From Larix kaempferi (lineage: Eukaryota > Streptophyta > Pinopsida > Pinales > Pinaceae), in the NCBI GenBank assembly GCA_027924585.1, contig BSBM01001929.1:806001-870000 (forward strand): a stretch of DNA of 64,000 nucleotides, in the 5' to 3' direction. Under the pieces are notes generated by a model. It did not search any database. It saw only the letters and a program-made list of their open reading frames with translations, and was not told where the DNA came from. The translations under genes and the position numbers were made by a program. This document shows, one piece after another, positions 22,371-34,740 of the stretch. Position 1 is the stretch's first letter, and every line of letters begins with the position of its first letter.

Positions 22371-22374
22371 TGTT

Positions 22375-22830
22375 CTCACCTCATGCATTTTTTAGCTTAT
22401 CTAGGGCTTGACAAGACTTCCCAAGGAAAAATGCATCACTCATTTGTTCCGATGTTGCAGCACCATCATTAGTGTGTTTTGGCATCTGGGGCACCATCAC
22501 TCTCTTCTTTGGTTTGCTTCCTCAATGACCTAACAAGTGATTTTTGGCTACTGAATGTGTTTTTAGCTTGTGTATTGGTTCAACAAAACCCCAGAGGGAA
22601 AAATGCATCACTTGATGCACTCAATCAACGTCGCAAATTTTGTACCATTTTGTTTTACCTCATGCGTTTTACACTCTCAATGAGGTCCAGCATAGTCACT
22701 AAGGATAAAACACATCACTTGATGTTGTGGGCAATTGCTACAACTCCCTTACGCATGTTATTTTCCACTTATCGTGTTTTTTACTCTCAATTTCATGTCT
22801 AAAGGCCAAACGCATCACTTGGAAAACTAA
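22375..22830. repeat. Degenerate tandem repeat, unit about 100 bp, four copies
   Basis: Two landmarks recur in the same order. One is a 'cctcatgcnttttnnnctctcaatga'-like block (near 22380, 22555, 22660, 22765); the other is 'aaatgcatcacttga' (near 22428, 22600, 22700, 22812). Copies are diverged. The open frame across it is not recognisable. Confidence 0.6.
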
Positions 22831-24175
22831 AAATGCATCTAGATCATCTTCTTTGAAGTGGAATGCTGTATCTCTTTGAAGAGGATCTAAGAAGTATCTC
22901 CTTGCTCGATAGGTATTCATAATCAATTAGATTCATCAACAGATTGGAACTATGTGTTGATGTAAATTCATGAAAGTAGATCCATGTCTAAATTTTTATC
23001 CTATACCACGTGTTGAATCATAATTAAAATTCAATAGGGAATTGGATTGTATATCACATTTCTAGTTACACATCCCTTTCCTCTCGCAATGCAAACCTTC
23101 TTGTAGCTTTCTCTTTTATGATCCCATGTGCCCAATGGTTCCAAGACACTTGTCCATCCTCCAACTAGCCAAAAAATAAATTTATTTTTTATCCTTTTTG
23201 TTGTATTTCAAAATTTAAAACTAATTAAAATTAAACTTGAATTTTTAGATCTGCAAACTCAGTTGTGTCTTCACTGTTCTTTGAAACTAGCTGAAAATTT
23301 CACGTAATCAAATCTGAAATTTAGATCATTAAAATCATAATACAAAATCAGATTTGATTCCACCCCTCATACCATTTTTAAGATATGTTTCTAGGACTGC
23401 TATAACAGCCATTTAAATATGAAATTTACACTATAAATTGATAACTCTAACACCAAATTTAAATTTTAAATCAACCCTTGTGCCGATCAGAAATCAACTA
23501 ATTGCACAACTGTTAAAAGCGTTGAAAATCTGGAAAAACATATTGTACAATATCGTAAAAACCCCCATTGTGATTAGTCTTCCAAGCTTTAATAATTCCT
23601 TGACTATAAGAGAGACTATCATCCATAGGGAATCCTCCCTTGTGCTAGGATAATTCCCAACCTAAAAAGTAAAAGAGGGATCAATGAGTTGACACTGGCC
23701 TCCCTCTTAATAACCTTTATCTTTGACATAGTGAAATAGGGATTTTCCACCCAAGCAACTCTTTCTATCCTTCAAGGCTCAACTATATGTGTTAGACAAG
23801 AGGTGCAATGGGGAATCTTGCCAAAATTTGTGCACATGAAAAGAAACAAAGATGTATTTAATCCTGGATTAAATGTGCATATTGTGATATCAAATGCTTA
23901 GTCTGATATGGAATATTATGCATTTTAATTTCTAAAATGGATTGTCTTGCATGGTATTTATTACTAAGTTAAATACATTGTTATTTTTGCATGGTTTTGT
24001 TTGGTTGGAGGCATTAGAGACAAATCATATCTTTCAATAAGATGGCCATATTAAAGTTTTTTATTCTATCTAAACAATCGAAGTTTTGATTTTTGTTTAC
24101 TAGGTAGATAATCTAATCTTATTAGTGATGTGATGCATTACATGAACTAAATATATTTTTGGGTAACTATTTTAG
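22831..24175. other. Intergenic, nothing recognised
   Basis: AT-rich. No domain, repeat array or transposon end could be supported. Confidence 0.5.
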
Positions 24176-25755
24176 GAGGACTTAACTTATAAAGTAATTA
24201 AGGACAGCAATGGGCGCAAATTCATTTATTGTTTGGCTACTGAATGCAATGGTCTGCGATGCACTAAGTGTCCCACATTTAATAAACACAGAGACGAAGT
24301 ACATTCTTGGGCATCCATAACATTGCATGTTGGTGCCCTACGAGGTTGTAAATACAAGCTTAGATCTGCATCAAAATTGGAAAAAGATCGTAAGCGAAAA
24401 AATTATGATGTTGAATATCGGTTCAAGAAGAATACGAAGGCTTTTGGAATTGCTATCATTTGGAAAGAGATCCAAAAAGTAGTAAGTTTCTTTTTATTGA
24501 TGTTTTATTTTCAGATATATTCACTAAATGATGCTTTATCCATAGATTCTTTTTGTTTTTCGTGTTATAGGGGGTGAAGTGTGCAGAGGAGTTGAGCGCA
24601 GATGCATTAAAGCGCTTGAAAAGTATCGTTTACGAATACGATGCACATTCAAAGGAAAAAAAATCTGCACTAAAGAATAGTGTCCGTAAGAAAATTATAC
24701 AAGATAAAGACTAGAGTATGCTACGTAAAAAATTCAATGAGTCACCGTTGGTAATCTTGTTCAATTCCTATTCAAATATCCTATATTTGTTTGATTGCAT
24801 ATAAAATCAATATTGCATGGCATTTACAGAAATAACCATTTTTTAACACTCTTTCCTTGCAACAGAGAAATTTATGAGCTCTTTGGATTGTCCTCAGGAT
24901 GATATCATGTCTGTTGGGTAGACGCTCAGTGTAGGCTTTATAAACCACTACATGTTTTGTTACATATTAGAAAGAGCTTAATGAAAATCCCTTTTATTGA
25001 CATCATTTCCTTATAATGGCAAGGAAATATGTTATATGTTGGAGACTCATATTCATTGGATTTGAATGAATGTATTCAACAAGGAGAAGGAACGTGTCAA
25101 ATACCTGATGTTGGTGAAGATGTTGATGCAACACTATATGATAAGACAACAAATGTTGTCAACAAAGAAAATGAGAAATTTGGTTCTATTGACAGTATTC
25201 GACGTTATGATAGGACACCATTATATGAGAAGACAACACACATTATTAATTGGTGAACAAAATGATATATTTGATACTATTCAGTGTTCATTTGGACAAT
25301 TTTCCAGGCCAATATTTGATAGGACACCAGATAGTGATCCTTTAGGCCCACCAACATTTGACAAAACTCCTATGGATTTAGATGATCCATTTGAATTTTC
25401 ATTGAAGTTGCATCCATATTCTTTCCAATGTGGTGAAGATCAAAAAGAAAATGTCTTCAATGGGAAAGGGACATCTGTGTTTATTGAAGAAGGTGGCAGA
25501 GATGGAGAGGGAAGCACTGTGGTAGAAGATGGAAAAGTACAAAATGTGCTAAATGAGGATATCGGAGAGCTTTCTATGTTAAAAAATGAAAATACACGGT
25601 ACAAAGGTCGCAAACGGACCTTTCTCACCCTAGATGAAGGAAAGGTTAAGAACTCTAAATATCGTCACCCTTCGTTCTATTCACAATCTATCGCCAAAAT
25701 AAAGAGGCCACGCGCATGCACTATGAAGAAAAACATGTCTGAAGAAAAAGGGTGA
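24176..25755 (+). pseudogene. Unrecognised multi-exon host gene, lightly damaged
   Basis: Exon 1 (24176-24478, after a 'ctattttag' acceptor) is exactly 101 codons and has Cys-rich CNGLRCTKC and HVGALRGCKYKLRS. The intron (24479-24570) ends 'gtgttatag'. Exon 2 (24571-24750) is exactly 60 codons, lysine-rich, with one in-frame TAG (24712-24714). A short exon may follow near 24868-24919. The last exon (about 25020-25755) needs one frame change near 25250. It carries five copies of a [YF]-[DE]-[RK]-T-[PT] motif and ends with a basic region. Phase-0 exons with GT-AG borders point to a real gene, now probably a pseudogene or a 3' part of one, since no 5' exons are seen. I do not recognise the family. 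Threonine-proline motifs suggest phosphorylation sites, which is only an inference. Confidence 0.55.
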
Positions 25756-26839
25756 CTTTCATTTGTATAAAAACTAGTTTGTATCCCCTACAAGGAAGGC
25801 CAACCCATGGCATGTAGGATGGCCAACATTTTTGTATACAAGCTGACTTTGTATGTATAGAATGAGGACTTATTTTGATATAGAGTGTCTATATGATGCT
25901 TATAAATCATGTAACTTTCCTGGATGGTTGTAATTAAAATATATACTCTTTTTCCTTATATCAAGGCTGTATATTGAAGATATAAATTACCTCACCTTTG
26001 TTAATATGTGTTGTTTTGTGCAAGAAGGTATCAATGTGTTGTGATGTATTAATGTATTTAAGTTATCTATTCTAAATATCCAATTATAAAATTAAAGGAT
26101 GATTTTCGCAATCGTTGAACTCATTTCTAATATATCAGTTGACATAAATTAGTGCATTTTACTTGTACATTCGAATTGAGTATCTGTTGGGGCATCTTCC
26201 ATCATCTGTATGGGACTACTCATCAACTGAAAGATGTCGTATTTGTATGTTGGATGTTATTAAGCAACAAGAAGGGTGATGGTTAGAATCAATTGCTTAA
26301 AATTGTAACCATTACTGGAACATCCTTGAACAAAACTATAATAGAAAACTTGTCGATAATTCAGTCCTTCTGAGCTGTTAATATAATGCATTGTGAGTAT
26401 CATATTTCATGTGTTGATCTCAATTTTGCATTAAATAGGACAGTAAAATATAATTTGAAATTGGCACTGAGAAGGATTTGAAACATTTTTGGTTCATGTT
26501 GTCAACATTTTGTAATATAAGTTCAAATTTATGTAGATATACGGCCTTTACCATGTTTATAAATTGGTGTTACTGTGATATAAATGCAAAGTTCCAATGT
26601 AACCAGCATATATTTTTATGCATCCCAAAAAGGCAAGGACAAAGTTGCTTTATTCTTGTGCTTGTTAATTTGATTCTTGAAATGATTGTAAGAAAAGGTC
26701 CTCTGGACCAAGAAGGTCTGAAAGGATGTTAAAAATTAAATTATTTAGATAGTCCACATTGATAAGGCTTTCCATGAAAAAAAAATTAATAAGGAAAACA
26801 AACCACTAAAGGATGAACAAACTTTAGCTTCCATTGAGG
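25756..26839. other. 3' flank and intergenic sequence
   Basis: T-rich and AT-rich sequence after the unrecognised gene, possibly its 3' UTR for the first few hundred bases. No other gene is visible. The copia element at 26845 is inserted at its right end. Confidence 0.4.
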
Positions 26840-26844
26840 ATATT
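26840..26844. repeat. Target-site duplication ATATT, left copy
   Basis: ATATT here and at 33725-33729 directly flank the two LTRs of the copia element. Confidence 0.95.
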
Positions 26845-27415
26845 TGTTGATGTATATGTAACTTTAGAATGTATTTCATCTATGTATTTTATTGTACTCC
26901 TATAGAGATGTGTTATTCCTCTATATAGAAGTGTCATCATTTGTATTAACAAGTGTCGCAAGTGTTGCAACTTGTCGATGGGTTATTAGAACACCTAGTA
27001 AGGGGTCGGCCCAGATTAATGTAACCATGGGTTATTAGGATAAGTTAGACAGGTCAGCCCCACTGGTTTATTGGGTAGGACAGGACAAGTATAAATAGAG
27101 ATCGGGAGATCTCTATTTGATCATCTCATTACTCACTCTTCCATCACTCGGAAAGTGGCGCACATGTGAGGAGAAGGATCAGCTGCTAGGATAAGACTAT
27201 CTCTTGTACTTTGGTTGTATCATTTCCCTTTCTATCTCTGAGAAAGTTGTGGGGTTTTTCACCTTTATGGTTTTCCCCAGTGAAACTCTGTGTGTCTATT
27301 GTCTCATGTGATTGCTTGGTTGGATTGATATGCATTGTTATACTTGATATGTTGTACATGTTATTCTCTCGGTAAAGATCCTAGAGTATATTGAATTAAT
27401 GCTAAAAAATTAACA
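26845..27415 (+). mobile_element. 5' LTR of the full-length copia element
   Basis: 571 bp, TGTTGATG...TTAACA. It contains a TATA box (TATAAATAG at 27090-27098) that overlaps an inverted repeat (27093-27118), and a downstream 'ggttttccccagtgaaactc' block near 27270-27290 that is shared with other copia LTRs in the window. Confidence 0.95.
27090..27118 (+). promoter_or_regulatory. LTR TATA box overlapping a hairpin
   Basis: TATAAATAG is followed without a gap by a palindromic stretch: AAATAGAGAT (27093-27102) pairs with ATCTCTATTT (27109-27118). The same arrangement occurs in the 3' LTR (33402-33427). In the right-edge relative (63600-63625, minus) the arms are a perfect 12 bp. Confidence 0.7.
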
Positions 27416-27427
27416 TGGTATCAGAGC
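27416..27427 (+). promoter_or_regulatory. Primer-binding site (initiator tRNA-Met type)
   Basis: TGGTATCAGAGC starts at the first base after the LTR. This is the standard plant copia primer site complementary to the 3' end of initiator tRNA-Met. A non-coding leader of about 560 bases follows up to the gag ATG at 27989. Confidence 0.95.
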
Positions 27428-27988
27428 TAACCTTAGAAGAAGACATTGTGCAGTGGCGGAAACTAAGGTTTCTTGTTTATTAGGTTTCTCTCCACATATT
27501 TTGGAAAAGTAGTAAGGTAAATTGACTCTACTCATCAATGAGAATCTATTTGTCCAATCAGAATTCAATTCTGAGCACTTTCAGTTTTGGCCCTAAAAAT
27601 TAGGGTTTCCACAAAAATAGGAATTTCTAAAATCTGAAGACATAGCTGCAATCTCCTTGGAAAAATCGAAGTTAAGATCTTTGGATCGAGATTTTTGGTT
27701 GGGTAAATCTTTGAGAAACTCAAACCCTAATTCAGGGTCCTCTTAGTGAATCCGGGAAGACTAAAAGGCATTTCTGAAGGGTGAAACTTTGCAGATATCA
27801 AAATATGAATATACCAGGCTGATCGGCTCATCAAGGCACATCTTTCTATCCTTTTAGAAAGTTGAAATTCACATTTTGAATTTTTAGGGTTTCTCTGACA
27901 AACCCTAATCCGGGACCAGATCCAGTTTTCAACAAATCAAGCGGTAATACCTAAATCTTTTCTATTTCCATTTGAAGTACTCTTTAAG

Positions 27989-30900
27989 ATGTCTCACCAC
28001 ACCAAGCTTGAGGATAAGCTTGAAGGGTCTGATAACTTCCGAGCATGGAAGTATACGATTGGGTTAATCTTGGAAGAAAATGAGTTGGACACTTATATAA
28101 GTGAAGAGGTCCTTGTCCTAGAGGGAGAAGAGGCTAAGGCTCTTCACAAGAAGAACTTGGTCAAGGCAAAGGGGATTATTGTTGATTCTATCAAGGATCA
28201 TCCCATCCCACATGTTTCATCTCTGAAGACACCCACGGAGATGTTTGATTCCCTAGCCAAGCTATTTGAAGGGAAGAACATAAATCGGAAGATGACTCTG
28301 CGAAACCAATTGAAAGGGGTAAAGCTTCAGAATGGAGAGACCATTCAATCCTATTTCTCTAAGGTCTCTCAGATCAAGGAACAAATCCAAGCTGTGGTTG
28401 AAATTGTGGATAATGGTGAAATTGTCATGACCACACCAAATGGCCTACCTAGGTCATGGGATTCCTTTATTCAAGGAATCTGTGCAAGAAAGAAACTGGT
28501 CTCCTTCAGTAGGCCGTGGGAGGAATTCTCACAATAAGAGTCTAGGCTTGTATCCCAAGAAGAGAAGATGGGAAATGAAGATCAAGCTCTCACAACACAC
28601 ACCAAGAAAGGAAAGTCCAAGAGGGAGCATTCTCATGCCAAGAAATCTTCACACTACCATCACCATAAAGATAAGAAAGATCTCAGATGCTTCACATGCA
28701 ATGAGAAGGGACACTTTGCTGCAGATTGTCCCAAGAAAAAAAGGGGCAATAACAACAACAACTTCAACAAGAAGAAGAAGAATAACAAAAGAAGATATCA
28801 TGCTCATGCTGCTGAGGATGATGAACCTCCCAAGAAGAAGGCTAGATCAGAAAGTGATGACTCATCAAGCGAAGATGAATATGTTCTAATCTCTTCTCTC
28901 ACATGTACTATCTCTCATGGTTGTAATGATTGGCTTATTGACAGTGGGGCTTCTAAAAACATGATTGGGTTTAAAGAATCTTTTGTAAATCTATCTGAAC
29001 ATGAATCACCCCATAAGGTGAAACTTGGGGATGATTATCAATATCCTATCAAAGGAAGTGGGGAAGCCTCTTACAACCTGGACTCTAGAAAGTCTTTGAA
29101 TATGAAAGATGTGTTATTTGTACCTGGACTCAAGAAGAACCTACTCTCCATCTCTGCATTGGATGCAAAAGGCATGAGAGTTGCATTTGTAGATGGCCAA
29201 GTCCTAATGGGGCCAAAGGGTAAAACTATTGATGATGCAGTGGTGATTGGAGAGCAAGAGGGAGGATTGTACAAATTGAAGGGACAACCTGAACAAGCCA
29301 TGGTACATGAATCCATGGAGCCAAGTGAAATTTGGCATAGAAGGCTTGCACATGTGCACTATAGAGCACTACCAATTGCAAGTAAAGCTGTAGAAGGTAT
29401 TCCTGAAATCAAGACAAAGCATGAAGGTGTTTGTAAAGGATGTGCAAAAGGAAAGAACATTAAGAAGGGATTTCCAAGAAGTGAAAGCAAAGCTAAAGGA
29501 ATCTTGAAAATTATCCACTCCTATGTATGCGGTCCAATGTCATCATGTTCTCTGAGTGAGTATGTATACTATGTCTCTTTCATTGATGACTTTTCTAGGA
29601 AGACTTGGGTTTACTTCTTGAAGAACAAAGATGAAGTGTTTGATAAGTTCAAGGAATTCAAAGCCTTGATGGAAAATCAAACTGATAAGAAGATCAAGAC
29701 ATTCAGATCCGACAATGGTGGAGAATTCACTTCAGGTGATTTCAAGAAACTATGAAGTGATTCAGGGATTAAGAGGGAGTTGACTGCTCCCTACAATCCA
29801 CAACAAAATGGAGTTGCAGAAAGAAAGAATAGAACAATCATGGAAGCAGCACGGGTAATGTTGCATGACCAGGATCTGCCTATGCATCTATGGGCAGAAG
29901 TAGCTAGGACAGTTGTATATGTGCAAAAAAAAACACCTCACAAGATATTGGGAAACAAGACACCAGAAGAAGTCTTCACCGGTAAGAAACCTGAGGTAAG
30001 CCATATCAAGATATTTGGTTGTCCAGTATACACACATGTTCCAAAGGAAAAGAGGACAAAGCTAGATCCTTCAGGAAAGAAGGGCATCTTTGTGGGGTAC
30101 AGTGAAAGCTCAAAGGCTTACAGAATATACTTTCCAGGGTTCAAGAAGATTGATGTCAGCAGGGATGTAACATTTGATGAAGACTCAGCTTTCATCAAGT
30201 CAAGAAAGGCACTTGTTGAAGATCATGAAGAACCAAAGGAAAACAGATTTCAAGACACCACCATGAATGAAGCAATTCCAAAAGCAGATCGTGAAGTTGA
30301 AGATCCACAAAGACCTATAGATCCACCCCGTGAGAATAACTCTCATAAGAGGAAACTTGCATGGGCTAGAGAGCTCATTCAAGATGCAAAAAGATATGGC
30401 ATTCCAGAAGAAGAACACAGAGAAAGGAAAAGGACTAGATCACATACCAGTTATGTTGTCCTACTCTATGATATTATGAACAAAGAACCTTCCAGTTATG
30501 AAGAAGCAGCGGAAAAGAAAGAATGGAAGGATGTCATGGTCGAGGAATATTAGTCGATCATGAAGAATGATGTTTGGGATGTAGTCCCAATACCTGAAGG
30601 GAAGTCTGTGGTGACTTCCAAGTTGATCTACAAGATCAAGCATGCTGCAGATGGTAGCATAGAGAAGTACAAAGCAATATTTGTAGCTCGTGACTTCTCC
30701 TAGAAAGAGGGGATAGACTATGAAGAAAATTTTTCTCCTGTAGCTAGGTACACTTCCATCAGAACAATACTTGCTCTGGCTGCAGTGATGAAATGGAAGA
30801 TACACTAGATGGATGTCAAGACAGCTTTCTTGAATGGTGTAGTCGAGGAGGAAGTGTGTGTGGAGTAGCCACTTGGTTTTGAGACACATGACAGAGAGTC

Positions 30901-32029
30901 ATATGTGTGCAGGTTGAAGAAAGCCTTATATGGCTTTAATCAAGCTCCTAGGACTTGGTATGGTAGGATGGACAACTTTCTATCCAATTTAGGCTTTACC
31001 AAAAGTAAAGCAGATTCCAACCTTTACTACAAGGTTGAGGAAGGCAATCTAGTGATACTACTTATGTATGTGGATGACCTGTTTGTTACAGGAGAAGATA
31101 GTTTTATTGTTGATACCAAGAGGAAGCTTGCTTCCGAGTTCAAGATGAAGGACTTGGGGATGATGCACTATTTTCTAGGCATGGAGGTGTGGCGGAGTGT
31201 AGATGGGATCTTTCTTGGACAAGGGAAGTATGCATTAGAGATCCTAAAGAGGTCCGGGATGATGGACTACAAGGCCATGGCTACACCTATGGCATCGAAC
31301 CTGAAGCTTCTGTGTGATGATTCATTTGATCCGGTTGATGTCACTATGTATCGTCATATGATTGGGTCCTTGATGTACCTGACAAATAGGAGACCGGATA
31401 TTTGCTTTGCGGTGAACACATTGAGCTAGTTCCTGACAGATCCGAGGAGTGTTCACCTGGTTGCTGTAAAGCATATTCTGAGGTACCTGAAGGGTACAGT
31501 TTATTATGGGCTCAAGTATGATGTGAATCAAAAGTTAAACCTGCAGGGTTATGTTGATTCAGACTGGGCAGGCAGTGCTGCAGACAGGAAGAGCACTTCT
31601 GGGTGCTACTTTAGTATGGGATCAGGTGTGATCTATTGGTTTAGCAAGAAGCAATCATGCATAGCACTGAGTACAGCCGAAGTAGAGTATGTTGCAGCTT
31701 GTTTGGCTAGTTGTGAGGCAGTATGGCTTAGGAAGCTACTGTCTGAGTTATTTGATCTCCCGCTAGAGGCTACTAGTATCTTTTGTGACAACCAAAGTTG
31801 TGTGAAGCTGTCTGAGAACCTAGTGTTCCATGACAGGTCAAAGCACATTGAGATGAAATATCACTATATCAGGGATAAGGTGCAGAGAGGAGCAATGAAG
31901 CTCCTATATGTTGCGATGGATGAGCAGATTGCAGATGTGTTGATGAAACCACTAGGCAGAGTGAAGTTTGAATACTTTAGAGAGAGGCTTGGTGTTCTTC
32001 AGATTGACGACACTTCGGGAAAGAAGTGA
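27989..32029 (+). pseudogene. Copia gag-pol polyprotein, one frame with seven stop codons
   Basis: From the ATG at 27989 to the stop at 32029 the frame never shifts (1347 codons including stops). In order come gag (LEGSDNFRAWKYTIGLILEE), a CCHC knuckle CFTCNEKGHFAADC (about 28690-28731), protease WLIDSGASKNMIG (about 28932), and the GAG-pre-integrase HH-CC region. The integrase core keeps Asp in FIDDFSRKTW, Asp in FRSDNGGEF and Glu in NGVAERKNRT. RT has YGFNQAPRTWY and MYVDDLFVTG, and RNase H has DSDWAGSAADRKSTSGC. Stops: TAA 28535, TGA 29753, TAG at 30551, 30701, 30806, 30866 and 31427. All catalytic motifs are otherwise intact. The TAG codons fall where relatives have Gln, which fits CAG-to-TAG transitions at methylated CHG sites. 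Confidence 0.95.
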
Positions 32030-33144
32030 TGGACACATTTGTTGGAGCCATTCCAAGTATGATGAGAGGAGGATCTTTCACATGGCTGTGGATGTAAGCG
32101 CTGGATGATGAGCATCAGGACGATGCTCTAGTTATTGCTCTATATATGCATCATGTTGGATGCTTGGTATGATCAGTTGGATCATGTATATGTATATGCA
32201 TCATGTTGGATGCTTTTTATGATCAGTTGGATCATGTATTTGTGTATGTATCAGTTGGATACATTATCATGATCATGTAGATCATGTATGATGATATGTA
32301 TTAGGTAGATACATGATATGCATCAAGTAGATGCATCGATGATTAGGATGATCACACTATGATGACATGCATCAGGAGGATGCCTTGACATGATCAGGTG
32401 GATCATGAATTATGAGTCCGAATACACAGATGCACAATGCCTTTCCGACATGGTGGTAGATGTGTTCTCCCATGTGCGTTGATGTAAGTGCATAGCCTTT
32501 CCGACATGGTGGTAGATGTGTTCTCCCATGTGCATTGATGTAAGTGCAGAGCCTTTCCGACATGGTGGTAGATGTGTTCTCCCATGTGTGTTGATGTAAG
32601 CGCAGAGCCTTTCCGACATGGTGGTAGATGTGTTCTCCCATGTGCGTTGATGTGAGTGCTGAGCCTTTCCCGGATGGTCAGAGGAAAATCCTTCCATGCC
32701 GGTGAGTGTAAGTGTTGTGTTGTGTGCATCCGGACTGTGCTTCATGGACGATGACCAGTATGATTATGATTATCAGGATGATACTCCGTGGTCGTGGACA
32801 GGTTGTGTAGTTACATGTAAAATATCGTGGGAGATCTGATAGGTTGAGCAATATGCTCGTAATCAGTCCTGGGATGCTCTTTCGAGATTTTGTTGATGCA
32901 CATAATCAGTCCTGAGGATTCCACAGTATGGCCAGTGATGATGAAGACCTGCAGATGGTGGGCCTACAACTAGTATGAAAAAGGACTGGCTCTGTAGAAC
33001 TTCCTATGACGAGTAGATCAGAGATTTATTGAGATAGCAGCAACAGTGACGATGATGATGATTCAATGAATATGATCCAGTTATGATGATCTAGAGAAGA
33101 ATACTTGTGCTAGCAGATATGTGTCGAGAAATAACTTCCTATTT
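32030..33144 (+). other. Non-coding 3' internal region of the copia element
   Basis: 1.1 kb between the end of pol and the polypurine tract, without a reading frame. It begins with imperfect 'atgatcagttggatcatgta' repeats (32150-32410), goes through the 56-bp array (32440-32680), and continues with unique sequence. A region of this size between pol and the 3' LTR is longer than in typical short copia elements. Confidence 0.8.
32440..32690. repeat. 56-bp tandem repeat, four full copies plus a partial fifth
   Basis: Starts of 'cctttccgacatggtggtag' at 32440, 32496, 32552 and 32608, with a decayed fifth at 32664, give a constant 56-base period with very few substitutions between copies. High copy identity suggests recent expansion or homogenisation. 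It lies entirely within the copia element. Confidence 0.95.
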
Positions 33145-33153
33145 AAGAGGGAG
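33145..33153 (+). promoter_or_regulatory. Polypurine tract
   Basis: AAGAGGGAG immediately precedes the 3' LTR and would prime plus-strand synthesis. The right-edge relative has the same tract in inverse orientation (63861-63871). Confidence 0.9.
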
Positions 33154-33724
33154 TGTTGATGTATATGTAACTTCAGAATGTATTTCATCTATGTATTTTA
33201 TTGTACTCCTATAGAGATGTGTTATTCCTCTATACTGAAGTGTCGTCATTTGTATTGACAAGTGTCGCAAGTGTTGTAACTTGCTGATGGGTTATTAGAC
33301 CACCTAGTAAGGGGTCAGCCCGGATTAATGTAACCATGGGTTATTAGGCTAAGTTAGACAAGTCGGCCCCATTGTTTTATTGGGCAGGACAGGACAACTA
33401 TAAATAGAGATCGGGAGATCTCTATTTGATCATCTCATTACTCGCTCTTCCATCACTTGGAAAGTGGCGCACATGTGAGGAGGAGGATCAGCTACTAGGA
33501 GAAGACTATCTCTTGTACTTTGGTTGTATCATTTCTCTTTCTATCTCTGAGGAAGTTGTGGTATTTTTCACCTTTATGGTTTTCCCCAGTGAAACTCTGT
33601 GTGTCTATTGTCTCATGTGATTGCTTGGTGTGATTGATATGCATTGTTATATTTGATATGATATACATGTTATTCTCTCAGTAAAGATCCTAGAGTATAT
33701 TGAATTAATGCTAAAAAATTAACA
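33154..33724 (+). mobile_element. 3' LTR of the full-length copia element
   Basis: 571 bp, same ends as the 5' LTR, followed by the ATATT duplication at 33725-33729. Differences from the 5' LTR are mostly C/T and G/A transitions. Confidence 0.95.
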
Positions 33725-33729
33725 ATATT

Positions 33730-34740
33730 TAATTGCATAAACACACCTTCACAATTCTAAATATACATATTCATTCAATCAATAGAAGCTTTAAATGTGT
33801 GCAATATTATGAATGTTTAGAAAGGATAACTATGAAAGAGAGCATGTTGAGAGAAACCAAATGATTAGAACTAGGGGTGATGAATACTATAATTGCTTTA
33901 TTTAAGGCTTTTAAAATGGTATAAATAGCCCTCTGCAATACAACTCCTCGTCATAGAAAGTAACAAATGAATCTAAGGAGATTTGAATCGAGACAAATGA
34001 TTCCAACCCTCAAAGACAACCAATTTAACATACAAATACAATATACATTCTCAGCCAATGGATGAAGGCCCCTTCAACATGAAAGCATTAAGATACAAAG
34101 AACCCATGTGCTACTTTAAAAAAATGCCAAGTACTTAAATGGGATTAGATGGATATCCCATCTCTTCAACTTGGAAGTGTGCCTTCAAAATTATTAATCT
34201 AAACTAAATACATGAATCTGGTTACCACTCAAGTTGGACATAACATAATCCTTTTGATACTCTCCCACCCTTTTCTCAACGAAATTTGTCTTCCCCTTGA
34301 ATAACGCCAAACTTTTTCAGTCAATACCAAATATTTTAAGTTGCCTTAAACAAAACATAAAATATCATCACTACTATAAGCACTTACTGAAGAGAAATCA
34401 ATTCCATCCAATCAAATGGATTTTGTGCATCATACACTTTAACACAACCCAAGGAAACCTAAGAAAGGCTAGGGAGTGAGGGTGAATAGGATAGAAGGAA
34501 GAATGAAGGGAAGAGAGGGGAAGGAAGGGTGATGTTAAGTTAGGAAGGATAGACTATGGTTAGGGTTTAGATTTTTTTTTAGGGTTCTCTAAGCTCTTTT
34601 ATGGATCTTTTTGAAGAATTTTTAAAGTTTTAGGGTTAAATTATGCTAATGCAATCTAAACTACCCTGAAAATGCAAGCCCTAAGATGAAAAGATGCATG
34701 CCCTAGAAGGTGCAACTAGCATGCCGAGCATATTTTTTGT
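33730..34740. other. Intergenic, nothing recognised
   Basis: AT-rich with a purine-rich stretch (gaagg/gaagag) at 34470-34550. No gene or transposon end could be supported. Confidence 0.5.

Larger units (their letters stand above)
26845..33724 (+). mobile_element. Full-length Ty1/copia retrotransposon
   Basis: Both LTRs are 571 bp and begin TGTTGATG and end TTAACA. A 5-bp target duplication (ATATT), a primer-binding site, a polypurine tract and a single-frame gag-pol (27989-32029) are all present in the copia order protease-integrase-RT-RNase H. By eye the two LTRs differ at about 33 of 571 positions (near 6%), so the insertion is not recent. Seven in-frame stops make it non-autonomous today. 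A second member of the same family lies in opposite orientation at the right edge (63279 onward). Confidence 0.97.

Noticed and set aside
32440-32690. CRISPR-like array of direct repeats
   Set aside because: Units are contiguous without unique spacers, inside a plant retrotransposon; it is a tandem repeat.
32372-32745. Three overlapping minus-strand frames of 89-111 codons
   Set aside because: They are translations of the 56-bp tandem repeat inside the copia element's non-coding region.
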